Below are positions 8,357 to 18,800 of a DNA stretch of 64,000 nt, piece after piece (position 1 is the stretch's first letter; every line of letters starts with the position of its first letter). Both the position numbers and the translations under genes were made by a program. The notes below the pieces were generated by a model. The model did no database searches, had not been told where the DNA came from, and saw only the letters and a program-made list of their open reading frames with translations. This DNA comes from Rhodococcus sp. HM1 (GTDB taxonomy: Bacteria; Actinomycetota; Actinomycetes; Mycobacteriales; Mycobacteriaceae): contig NZ_JALPTB010000019.1 in NCBI RefSeq assembly GCF_023218075.1, forward strand, positions 36,081 through 100,080, given 5' to 3'.

Positions 8357-9811
8357 TCACCGTGCGGGCAGCTCGAGCCTGGGCAGCTCGATCCGCGGCA
8401 GCTCCACCGTCGGCAGGACGGGGACCGGGATGTTCAGCCCCGGGATCATCGGCGGGGGCGGCGGCGTCTCGGGGGCTACCGGCACCTGCCGCTGCGTGGT
8501 CGGTTCGGGTTCCGGCTCTTCGGTGGTCGTGGTGACCGGTGCCGGCGCCACGGCGGGCCTCGGTGACGGCTTCGACGACGGCGGCGTCGTCACCACCGTC
8601 TCCGCGGGAGCGGACTCGTCGACCGGATCCGAACCGAAGACGCTGTTGCCGGCTCCGAGGGCGACACCGATCAGGGCCACCACCATCAGAGCGGTTCCCG
8701 CGAGGCCCGCGCCGCTGATCTGCTTGCCGCTGACCCGGGGTCCGCGGGCTGTGAGCATCCCCAGCCAGGACCGCGATTCGTCCGCGTCCGCGGCATTCGC
8801 GGGCTTCTCCTTGGGACGGGCGATCCGATCGGTGCGCTGCTCGGTGCGCCGGTCCGTGGCTGCGAATCCGCTGACACCGGCCTGCGCCCCGGCCGGGCGC
8901 GCGATGCGCTCGGTCGCCGCCGGCGGCGGGACGATGCGCGTGGTCATGCCCGGTATCGAGTCCTTCGGCCGACCGGCAAGGAGAGCGCCGCCCTTCGCGA
9001 GGACCAGCTCCGGCTCGTGCGGCACCACCAGCGGCAGCCGCAGCCAGGACCGCAGGACCTCCTGGACGAGGGGGATGTGCGCGCCGCCACCGAGCAGCAC
9101 GATCGCCTCCGGATCCCGGCCGGCACGCTCGACGATGTCGCGGACGAACCGCGCGGACGACTCGACACACTGCGCGATCAGCGGGTCGAAGGTGTCCCGC
9201 GACATGAGAATGAGCCCGGCAGCGCCCGGCACCGCGACCGCGTCGCTCGCGGACAGCTGTTCCTTCGCCTCGCGGCACTGCGCGTCGAACTCGGTGACGG
9301 TCGCCGGATCGTCGGGCAGCCACACCCCGTTCGTGCCGAGCTGGTGTTCGCGGATCGCAGCGTCGAACACCCGTCCCCCGACGGTGTCGGTGCGTCCCGC
9401 GAGGACCTCGCCGGACGGAAGGTCGACGACGGTCACGGTGAGGCCCGAATCACCCAGGTCGTAGAACACCGCCGTGTCGGTGCAGAGCTCACCGCTGGCA
9501 CGCAGATACGCCAGCGCCGCCTCGGACTCGGAGACCAGGTCGAACCTGTCGAGACCCTGTTCCGCCATGGCCTTGCGGATCCGGTCCGCCTGCGCCGCGT
9601 CGCGGTACACCACACCGAGAGCGTCGATCGGCTCCCCCGCCACCCCCGTCTGGAACAACACGCCCAAGGTCTGTGCGGCGAGACGGGCGGGGTCGTCGCG
9701 ACCTGTGTCCACCACCTGGAACTGAAATCCCGCCGAGGGCGTGGTCCGGTCGATCGGACGCACGATCCGGACGGCGCTCTCCCCAACGGTCACCCCGAGT
9801 ACCGAACTCAT
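8357..9811 (-). CDS. Membrane-anchored Hsp70/actin-fold protein with proline-rich tail
   Basis: A 484-residue protein. The first ~300 residues have the actin/Hsp70 ATPase layout: YDLGDSGLTVTVVD near residue 119 takes the place of the DLGGGT phosphate loop, and IVLLGGGAHIPLVQEVL near 242 is the adenosine loop. A charged linker follows, then one membrane helix at about 363-385, then a Pro/Thr/Glu-rich extracytoplasmic tail ending in repeated PRIELP/PRLELP units. There is no substrate-binding domain, so it is not a standard DnaK. Similar anchored Hsp70-like proteins occur in mycolata, with no settled function. ATG at 9811. It is divergent from the phosphatase gene (170 bp shared) and converges on the YibE/F gene. 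A role in envelope or peptidoglycan sensing would be inference only. Confidence 0.75.
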   Translation of the reverse strand: MSSVLGVTVGESAVRIVRPIDRTTPSAGFQFQVVDTGRDDPARLAAQTLGVLFQTGVAGEPIDALGVVYRDAAQADRIRKAMAEQGLDRFDLVSESEAALAYLRASGELCTDTAVFYDLGDSGLTVTVVDLPSGEVLAGRTDTVGGRVFDAAIREHQLGTNGVWLPDDPATVTEFDAQCREAKEQLSASDAVAVPGAAGLILMSRDTFDPLIAQCVESSARFVRDIVERAGRDPEAIVLLGGGAHIPLVQEVLRSWLRLPLVVPHEPELVLAKGGALLAGRPKDSIPGMTTRIVPPPAATERIARPAGAQAGVSGFAATDRRTEQRTDRIARPKEKPANAADADESRSWLGMLTARGPRVSGKQISGAGLAGTALMVVALIGVALGAGNSVFGSDPVDESAPAETVVTTPPSSKPSPRPAVAPAPVTTTTEEPEPEPTTQRQVPVAPETPPPPPMIPGLNIPVPVLPTVELPRIELPRLELPAR

Positions 9812-9969
9812 CAGCCGCCTTCTGCAATTCCGGCGCCGCTCCAGTGCTCACCCCCGGCGCCCCAAGACGCCCCGATGTTACCCAACGGTCTCGATACGGC
9901 ATACGGGCAATTGAGGGGACTCGATTCCACCGCTGTGGTACGGCTCCGCGCGGCGGGCCGGGCGGTGCA

Positions 9970-9975
9970 TAGGAT
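9970..9975 (+). promoter_or_regulatory. -10 element for a leaderless phosphatase transcript
   Basis: TAGGAT fits the actinobacterial -10 consensus TANNNT and ends six bases before the ATG at 9982, so transcription would begin at or next to the A of the start codon. There is no ribosome-binding site before this ATG, which agrees with leaderless translation. No clear -35 box is visible. Confidence 0.5.
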
Positions 9976-9981
9976 CAGGCG

Positions 9982-10497
9982 ATGCGGGTCCTCTTCGTAT
10001 GCACGGGAAACATCTGCCGATCGCCCACGGCCGAGCTTCTGACCACGGCGTTCGCCGCCGAGGCCGGGCGACCGGATCTCACCGCGCACAGCGCCGGCAC
10101 CCGCGCCCTGGTCGGTCACGGTATGGAATCGACGGCCGCGCTGGTGCTGCAGCAACTCGGCGGCGACCCGCGCGGATTCACCGCCCGCCGGTTGACCCCG
10201 GCCATCGCGGAGGACGCCGACCTCGTCCTGACCATGTCCGAAGCCCATCGCTCGGCGGTGATCACCGCGGCCCCGCGGATGATGCGCGTCACGTTCACCC
10301 TTCGCGAGGCAGCCCGGCTGCAGCAGGCCAGTGGCGCCTCGACCGTCGCAGAACTGTCGGCGGCCCGGGTGCACGCGACGGCACCCGGGCTCGACGACAT
10401 CACCGATCCGATCGGCTGCGACGAAGAGACCTTCGCCACGGTCGGAAGCGAGATCGCAGATCTTCTACTGCCCCTGCTGACCCGGATCCGCGACTGA
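9982..10497 (+). CDS. Low-molecular-weight protein tyrosine phosphatase (Wzb/PtpA type)
   Basis: Low-molecular-weight phosphatases dephosphorylate the tyrosine cluster of BY-kinases such as Wzc, a cycle needed for normal polysaccharide chain length. The P-loop CTGNICRS at the N-terminus provides the nucleophile Cys7 and Arg13, and DDITDP (Asp142) is the general acid loop. Length 171 residues is slightly above the usual 150-160. It is encoded tail-to-tail with the BY-kinase gene, the last 33 bp overlapping on opposite strands. In many bacteria phosphatase and kinase are adjacent and co-directional; here they are convergent, so the two could be controlled separately and may interfere with each other. 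Cytosolic. The pairing with the kinase is inference from position and family. Confidence 0.88.
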   Translation: MRVLFVCTGNICRSPTAELLTTAFAAEAGRPDLTAHSAGTRALVGHGMESTAALVLQQLGGDPRGFTARRLTPAIAEDADLVLTMSEAHRSAVITAAPRMMRVTFTLREAARLQQASGASTVAELSAARVHATAPGLDDITDPIGCDEETFATVGSEIADLLLPLLTRIRD

Positions 10498-12033
10498 GCT
10501 TCCGTTGAGCGGCCGCATCCGCGCCTGCACCACCGGCCGCTCCCCTGCCCGGGGAAGCACCACCTCCGGATAACTCGGCGCCACCGTGTAGGCGGGGACC
10601 GGGTTGGGGACCGGTGCCGCCTCCGACTCGACGCGCGGGGCCGCCACGACCGTGGCTGGGGTCGTCGCCTTGCCGGAATCGTCGGACTCGTAGAAGTACC
10701 GGTATTCGTAGGCGCCGGGCCCCTTCGACGGGGTCATCGTGATGATGGTGCCGAGCACCCGCACACCGGCACTATCGAGGTTGCCGACGGCGCGGACCAT
10801 CTGTTCGCGCGTGGTCTTGCCGTGTCGTGCGATGACGAGTGCGCCGTCCGCGGCGGCACTGAGCACGACCGCGTCGGTCACCGGCAATAGCGGCGACGCG
10901 TCGATGATCACGTAGTCGAATCGTGCGCGGAGTTCCGCGATGACATGCTTCGCGGTTGCGGATCCGAGGAGTTCGCTCGGGTTGGGAGGCAGCGTCCCCG
11001 CGGCGAGCACCGTCAGATTCTCGAACCGAGTCGGCTGCAGCACATCGTCGAGCCCGGCCCGGCCGGACAATACGGTGCTGAACCCGGCATCGCCGAGCAC
11101 ACCGAGGTACTTCGAGACCCGCGGCCGGCGCAGATCGCCCTCCACCAGCACCACCGAATGCCCCGCCTCGGCGAGCACCAGGGCGGTGTTGATGGCCGTG
11201 GTGGTCTTGCCTTCGGCCGGGAGGGCGCTGGTGACGACGAGAACACGGGGCGGGTTGTCCACGTCGAGGAACTGAAGATTGGTGCGCAGCTCGCGATATG
11301 CCTCGGCGCTACCGGAATTCGCGTCCCGGAAGACGATCGCCGCCTCGTTCTGACGCTCCTTGTCGAGCGGGATCGTCCCGACCAGGCCGGCACCGGCGAT
11401 GTCCTCGGCCGTCTTGCGATCCTTGACCGTGTTGTCGAGACGGTCACGCAGGACGGCGGCACCGATGCCGAGCAGAAGACCGACCAGAAGCCCGAGCACC
11501 AGATTGCGTTTCGTGTTCGGGGACACCGCAGCGGCCGGGGTGGTCGCGTACTGCTCGACGACGACGCGTGCCGCGGGCGCGCCCCCGTTCTCCGGGGTCT
11601 CCAGTTCACGTGCCATCATGACGAATTCGTCGGACAGGGCGTTCGCCAGATCGCGGGCGCGCTCCGGGGACGTGTCCGTGAGCGTGGTGTCGATGAGCAC
11701 GGTGTCCGGCGCCGACGACGCCTTGACCTTGGCCGCGAGCCCGGCCGGAGTCAGATCGGTGATCCCGAGAGCGTCGAGCGTCCGTCCCGCCACGGTCGTG
11801 CCGGTGAGCAGCTTGGTGTACGAGGCGACGCGTTCCTGCGAAAACCGGTTGCCCTGGTAGATCTCGCTGACCGACGCGCCGGACGAGGTCGACACGAACA
11901 GCCGCGTCGATGCCTGGTACTGCGGTGTCGCGAGGAGCGAGGCGCCGAGTGCGCCGAGCAACACCACGACCGTCGTCACGGCGATGATCTTCCATCGTGC
12001 CTGCAGAATTCGCAGGTAGTCGTGTACTTCCAT
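10465..12033 (-). CDS. Wzz-BY-kinase fusion (polysaccharide tyrosine autokinase, Wzc type)
   Basis: A 522-residue chain-length regulator and tyrosine kinase. Residues 1-200 form the Wzz co-polymerase domain with helices near 15-37 and 176-196. The cytoplasmic BY-kinase follows: Walker A SALPAEGKTTTA (about 268-279), Walker A' VVLVEGDLRRP, Walker B YVIIDASPLL. A tyrosine cluster GAYEYRYFYES lies near 440-450 and is the likely autophosphorylation site, followed by a Pro/Val-rich tail. Family members work with Wzy to set polymer length and are reset by a low-molecular-weight phosphatase such as the convergent gene at 9982. The ATG shares one base with the stop of the upstream NRPS gene (TGATG), so translation is coupled to the NRPS. 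It is the only such kinase in the window, serving possibly two polysaccharide systems. Confidence 0.93.
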   Translation of the reverse strand: MEVHDYLRILQARWKIIAVTTVVVLLGALGASLLATPQYQASTRLFVSTSSGASVSEIYQGNRFSQERVASYTKLLTGTTVAGRTLDALGITDLTPAGLAAKVKASSAPDTVLIDTTLTDTSPERARDLANALSDEFVMMARELETPENGGAPAARVVVEQYATTPAAAVSPNTKRNLVLGLLVGLLLGIGAAVLRDRLDNTVKDRKTAEDIAGAGLVGTIPLDKERQNEAAIVFRDANSGSAEAYRELRTNLQFLDVDNPPRVLVVTSALPAEGKTTTAINTALVLAEAGHSVVLVEGDLRRPRVSKYLGVLGDAGFSTVLSGRAGLDDVLQPTRFENLTVLAAGTLPPNPSELLGSATAKHVIAELRARFDYVIIDASPLLPVTDAVVLSAAADGALVIARHGKTTREQMVRAVGNLDSAGVRVLGTIITMTPSKGPGAYEYRYFYESDDSGKATTPATVVAAPRVESEAAPVPNPVPAYTVAPSYPEVVLPRAGERPVVQARMRPLNGSSVADPGQQGQ

Positions 12034-12809
12034 CAGGGTGTCTCCCTCGTTCCGATGACACTGCTACTACGCCCGGCGGGCGTGAATTGGTGGCAATTAC
12101 TGTGAAACTGCCCGTGCTGCATCAGCGCGGGCGCGATCCGGCGAAGCGCGTCCGGCGTCGTCAGATCCGAATGTGCGAACGGCAGTGGATGTTCCACCAC
12201 ACCATCGGTTGCGTGGCGGTTCCACGCCGCGGCGAGCGCGGCCGGCCCGCGGTGCTCGGATTCGGCCGTGAAGAGATGGATCTCGCCGTCGTGGACGCCC
12301 GGAACATGCTGGCGCAGGGCGGTTTCGACGGTCACCGCGGCGGTGTCCGCACGCTCGCGAACCCGGGCGACGAGAGCGTCCGGCAATCCGGTGGTGTCGA
12401 TCTCGGATTCACCGTAGGCAGGCTCGGGCACGTCCGGCACCAACTCCGCCGGGAACGTGTCGAGCAGCGCGAGCAGTGCGACGCGGTGTCCCGCCGCGCG
12501 CAGCTGCACCGCGATCTCGTGCGTGATCGTGCCGCCGGCGGACCATCCGAGGAGATGATAGGGACCGTCGGGTTGCACGGCGCGGATCCGGTCGACGTAG
12601 TGCGCGGCCAACTCCGAGATCGAGCCGGGGATCGGATCGAGTCCGACCGCCTGCAGCCCGTACACGGGTACACCGTCCAGATGCGCAGCCAAACCGGCGT
12701 AGCACCAGGCCAATCCGCTGATCGGATGCACGCAGAACAGGGGCCGCACGTCCGGGTCACCCGCCCCGAGAGGCACCAGCACCGCAAGGGGGTCCGGATT
12801 CGCGGTCGC
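12033..12809 (-). other. NRPS thioesterase domain
   Basis: Type I alpha/beta-hydrolase thioesterase of about 240 residues, opening with [21 protein letters not shown] carries the nucleophile Ser6116, and a late His lies in PFAHSDL. It would release the peptide by hydrolysis or cyclisation; which of the two cannot be told. Confidence 0.85.
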
Positions 12810-15800
12810 GGTGGCGTCGCAATCGATCCGGCGGGCGAGCTCGTCGACAGACCGGGCGTCGAACAACCAGCCGACCGGAACGGTGCGCCCGAGCGCCTCG
12901 GACAACTCCCCCGCGACCGCGACGGTGCCGAGCGAACTGCCACCGAGATCGAAGAATCCGCGGTCGGCCGATACCGCACCGACCGGGATGCCGAGGTGCT
13001 GCGCGTAGACGGCGGCGACGGTGCGCGCGGTCGGTCCGCTCGGTGGAACGTGGTTCGCGGCGGACCACGAGGGGTCCGGTGCCGGTAGTGCCGCGCGGTC
13101 GACCTTGCCGGACGGCTGCAGGGGCAGTGCGTCGACGACGGTGACGGTGGCCGGTCGCAGATGACGCGGCAGGTGCGTGGCGAGCCGGCGGCGCAGACGG
13201 TCCGGATCGGGACGGCCCTGGACATACGAGGCGAGACAGATGTTTCCGTCCGCCGCGGGCACCGCGACGGTGACCGCGGCGTCGACGTCCTCGGCGGCGA
13301 GCAGCACCGCGTCGACCTCGGCGGGTTCGGTCCGGATACCGTGGATCTGCACCTGGTCGTCGACCCGTCCGACGTGTTCGAACTCGCCGGTGGCGCCGAC
13401 CCGCACCAAGTCTCCGGTGCGGTACATCCGGCCGCCGGGTTTACCGAAGGGATCGGCGACGAATCGCGTTGCGGTGAGGCCGGTCCGACGGTGGTATCCG
13501 CGGGCGAGCCCGGCGCCGGTGACGTACAGCTCCCCCACCGTTCCGCGCGAAACCGGGTGCAGCCGCGCGTCGAGAACGTAACCGGTCGTCCCCGGAACGG
13601 GAAGGCCGACAGCCGGTTTCGCCGGGGTATCGGTCAGCGGCCCGGCACACGAGACCATGACGGTCAGCTCGGTCGGCCCGTACCCGTTGAAGAGGCGGTG
13701 CCGCGACCAGCGCCGGGCGAGCGCCGGATGCAGGGTCTCGCCGCCCGCCATCACCGTGGCGGGTGGCAGCGTGTCCGGGTCGAGGGTGGCGAGCACGGTC
13801 GGCGTGAGGCAGAAGTGATCGACGCGCGATTCGATCAGGAGGCGCTGCAGTGCGGGACCGGCGAACGATTCGTCGTCGGCGATCACCAGCGTGCCGCCGT
13901 GCGCGTGCGCGCCGAGCAGTTCCAGAACAGCGGCATCGAATGTGGTCGACGCCGCCTGCAATACGCGGTCGCCGGGGAAGATCCCGAGCCGTCGGCGGTG
14001 GACGTCGACGAGCGCGGTGATTCCGCGATGCGGCACCGTCACACCCTTCGGAGTGCCGGTGGTGCCCGAGGTGTAGATGACGTACGCGAGGTCGTCGACC
14101 GTCTGCTGCGGTTCCGGCGGCGGGGACCCGGCGTACGAGCCGGTCATGTCGATCCATTCCACCGCCTCGCGGCCCAACCGGCCGGCCGGGGCGGCTTGCG
14201 GCACGGTCAGGCCGACGGTCGCACCCGAATCGGCGAGGATCGCCTCGCTCCGCGCGGGCGGCTGGTGGACGTCGACCGACACCCAGGCCGCCCCGGCCCG
14301 CGTGACGGCCCAGACGGCGAGCGGCCAGTACGCACCGCGCGGCACCGCGACGGCGACGAGGTCGCCGCGGCCGACCCCGCGCGCCACCAGTTCGGATGCG
14401 ATCCTCCCGGCGCGCGCGTCGAGTTCGGCGTAGGTCCATGCGACCGATCCGGCCTGCACGGCGATCGCTCGAGGATGGGCGACGGCCGTACCGGCCAGGA
14501 TCTCCCGCAGGGTTCTCGGGGTCACCTCGGCCGCGCCGATCGGCTCGACGTCGGGGACGGCGAGGTCGCCGACGGGTCGGCCGGGGGTGGCCAGCGCCGC
14601 GTCCAGCAGCGCCACGTACTCCGCGAGGAGGGTCTCGACGGTCGTGGCGTCGAAGAGGTCGGTGGCGTAGACGACGCGCAGGTCGAGTCCGTGCGCCTCG
14701 TCGCCGGTGTGGTCCTCGACGATCTCCCAGGACAGGTCGAACAGTGCCGGTGGGGTTCCCAGCTCGGTGTCGCGAATGTGCATGCCGGGCAGCTGGGGCA
14801 CGGGGTTCTCGGCTCCACCGGGGCGATGGGTGAGCATCACCTGGAACAGCGGATGGTGTGCGCTGTCGCGGTGCGGGGCCAGCCGCTCGACGACCTGCTC
14901 GAACGGGACGTCGGCGTGGGCGAGCGCACCGAGGTCGGCGGCACGCACCTTGCGCAGCAGGTCGGTGACGGTGGCGGCCGGGTCGACGGGGGTGCGCAGC
15001 GCGACGGTGCCGACGAACATGCCGACGAGTGCGGACAGCCGCGGATCGCTGCGTCCCGCGACCGCCGTGCCGACGACGATGTCCGATCGACCGCTGCGGC
15101 GGGCGAGCAGCGCCGCGAGGACCGCGTGGAGCAGCATGAAGGTGGTCACGTCGTGGGCGCGGGCGACGGTGCGCAACCGGGTGTGGAACTCCGCGTCGAG
15201 GTGTACTGCGGTCGCATCCCCCTCGAACGTCGGCCGGGCCGGGCGGGGACGGTCGGTGGGCAGCGGGAGCGGCGTGTCCGGTACCCCTGCCAGGGTCGTC
15301 GCCCAGTAGTCGAGCTGACGGTGCGCCGCCGAGCCGGGTTCGGTGTGGTCTCCGAGGAACTCGTGCTGCCGGCGTGCATAGTCGCGGTAGGTCACCGGCA
15401 GCGGTTGCCAGGTCGGCGGCGTTCCGCCCACGCGAGCCCGGTAGGCGGTCTGCAGGTCGGCGAGCAGGGGCCCGACGGAGGCACCGTCGAAGGCGATGTG
15501 ATGGACCGCAGCGACGAGGATGCGATCGTCGCGGGCGACGTCGAGCAGGCGGATGCGCAGCGGTGGTTCGGTATCGAGGTCGAACGGCGCGGTGAGCGTC
15601 TCGGTGACGGCCCGATCCGGGTCCGATGTCGAAATATGTTCGAGGACAGGATAATCCACGAGTGCGAAATTGCCGTCGGGATAGGCGGTGCGCAGGATCT
15701 CGTGACGGTCGCACAGATCGCGCACGGCCGTAGCGAGGGCATCGACATCGAGGTCGCCGGTCACGCGCAGGACCACCGGGACGATGTAGCGCGCGTCGGG

Positions 15801-18800
15801 TTCGGTACGCGACAGCAGCCACAGGCGTCGCTGGGCGGGGGCGATCGGCACCGGGCCGGTCGTGTCGGCGCGCCGCAGCGGCGGCGGCACCGGTCCGGTG
15901 GTGACGTGGGCGGCGAGCGCGGCGAGGGACGGCGCCTCGAGGACCGCCCGCGTCGGCACCTCGGTCCCGAACGCGTCCGACAGGCGGGCGGCGAGAACGA
16001 CCGCGCCGAGGGAATCGCCTCCGGCGGCGATGAATCCGCGGTGCGCGGCCGGACGGATGCCGAGCACGTCCTCGGTGATCGTGACGACCAACTTCTCGGC
16101 GGCGGTCAATTCGGGTTCCGCGACCTCGGCTGCTGCCGTGTCGAGCCCGGCCAACGCGTCGAGATCGAGTTTGCCGTTGGGGGTGACGGGCAGCTGCGGC
16201 ACCACCCGCACTCGTGACGGCATACGGTGCGGCGGAACGATTTCCGCGATCGCGGCGGTGACCTCGTCGGCGGTGACGCCGGTGGCGGCGAACGCGACGA
16301 GCGCGTCGTCGACCGCGACGACGGCAGCCTGCCGGACGCCGTCCACGCCGAGCAGCGCAGCCTCGAGCTCGCCGGGTTCGATACGGACCCCACGGATCTT
16401 CAGCTGCCGGTCGGTCCGGCCGAGATACGCGAGGGTTCCGTCGGTGCGGCGGTGCACGCGGTCCCCGGTGCGGTACATCCGTTGCCCGCCGGTCGCCGCG
16501 ACGAACCGTTCCGCGGTGAGAGCCGGGGCGTCGAGGTAGCCGAGCGCCAGCCCGGCGCCCGCGAGATAGAGCTCACCGACCGCGCCATCGGGCACCGGGC
16601 GCAGGCGCGCGTCCAGGACGTGTGCGGTCGTGCCGGGAATCGGCTCGCCGATCCCGGCCGCCCCGTGACCGTCGATTTCCGTGAGGGTCGCGACGATCGT
16701 CGACTCGGTCGGCCCGTACGCGTCGAGCATCAGCCGGCCCGCGGCCCAGCGTTCGGCGAGCCGGGCGGGAAGGGCTTCACCGCCGGATGCAACGACCCGC
16801 AGGTCGGGCAAACCGGCCGGATCGAGGGTGCCCAGCACCGTCGGCGTCGACAGGTAATGGGTGATGCGTTCCTCGCGCAACAGCCGGTGCAGGTCCTGCC
16901 CGGCGTACACGTCCGACGGTGCCACGACGAGGGTGGCGCCGGTGGTGTGCGCGAGCAGCACCTCGAGCAGCGCCGCGTCGAACGCCGGGTGGTATCCCTG
17001 CAGCACCCGGTCGCCGGGGCCGACGCGGTAGCGAGCCGCGGCCTCGGCCGCCAGCGGTGCGAGTCCCACGTGGGTGACGGCGACCAGTTTGGGGGCGCCC
17101 GTCGAACCCGACGTCGCCACGATGTACGCGACGTTCGGCGGGCAGATGCTGGCGGCCGCGGATCCCGTGAAGGCAGCGCCGGTCTTGGTCGCCGCCCACA
17201 GGGCGCGGATACGGTCGGCGCTGCGTGTCTCGCCGAGCGTGACGACGCTGCCGGGACCGATTCCCGCGGCACACCATTCGGCGGCGAGCGCATCGGACGC
17301 GGCGTCCAATTCCCGGTACGTGAGCGCGATTCCGTCTCCGCGCACGGCCTCTCGTGCGGGGTGGGCCGCGGCCGCCGCGCGCAGGAGGTCGGCGAGGAGT
17401 CGCGGCGCAACCGGCGCGCCACCGGTCAGTGACGGGGCGGCGACGTCGAACGGTACGTCGCCGACAGATGCGTGCGGATCGTCCACGAGCCCGGCGAGCA
17501 CGGCGGTGAACCGCCGGGCCAGCGTCCGGGCCGTGGCGGCGGCGAACCGGGATCGATCGAACCGCAGCGCCGCGAGGTATCCGTCACCGCTCGGGGCGAA
17601 GGTGAACTGGAGGTCGAATTTCGGTGTGTCGTCCACGATTTCGCGCGCTGCGATGGTGAGATCCCCGAGCTGCGCGTGGCCGGGATCGAAGTCCTGCATC
17701 GCCAGCGCCACCTGCGGCGGCGGTCCCGTGAGCATTCCGGCGAGTTGCTCGTAGGGCACCGTCGCGTGATCGAGGGCCGCGACGTCGAAGGCACGGACCG
17801 CTTCGACGAGTTCGGTGAACGACCGGTCGGGAGCCACTGCGGTGCGCAGGATCAGGGTCTCGACGAACGGTCCGACGAGGTCGTCGAGTTGCGCCCAGCG
17901 GCGGGTCGACACGACGGCGGCGACCGCGACGTCGTGCTGGGCACCGACGCGGGCCAGCAGCACCGACAGCGCGGCGTGCACGACCATGAACTCGGTGGCG
18001 CCCGTCGTGCGGGCGAGCGACGCGACCGCGTCGCGGACGGGGGCCGGAACGGCGAATTCGATCGTCCCCGCGACCGGCTCGCCGCCGGTGTGGTCGGTGG
18101 GGAGTTCGGTAACGGTCAGTCCGTCGAGGGCCCGCTGCCAGTGGTCGACGTCCGCGGCGGGAATTCCGCGCGCGTGCTCCCAGAGCGCGTAGTCGGCGTA
18201 CTGCAACGGCAGCGGTAGCCACCGGGGCGCGTGCCCGGCGGTGCGGGCGAGATAGGCCTCGGCCAGATCCCCGAGCAGCGGTCGCAGCGACGCTCCGTCC
18301 GCCAGGGAATGGTCGACGTCGAGATGCAGGACGTGCAGGTCGTCGCCGAGCCGTTCGAGCTCCACCCGGATCGGGGTGTCGGATCGGCCCGCGGTCGTCG
18401 GCGCGCGGCCGGAATCGCAGGATCGCACGACCACCGAGGGACGTTCGTGTACCTCCTGATGCACGTCCGTGCCGGCCACGACGTATCGGGTCCGGAGGAT
18501 CTCGTGCCGGTCCAGCACGTCGCCGATCGCGGCGTCGAGAGCGACCGGGTCGAGCGGGCCGCCGAGCCGGATCTCGGCCCGTAACCGGTACGCCCCCGGG
18601 TCGAGGCGGCCGAGTCCCCACAGGCGTCTTTGGGCGCGGCTCAACGGGATGAGCGACGGCCGGGGCGCCACCGCGACCGGTCCGGCGGCGACGTCGAACC
18701 CTCCCGCATCGATCGCCGCGGCGAGCGCCTCGACGGTGGGATGGTCGAACACGGTGCGCAGCGGCACGGCGATGCCGGTCTCCTCACGCAGCCGTCCCAC

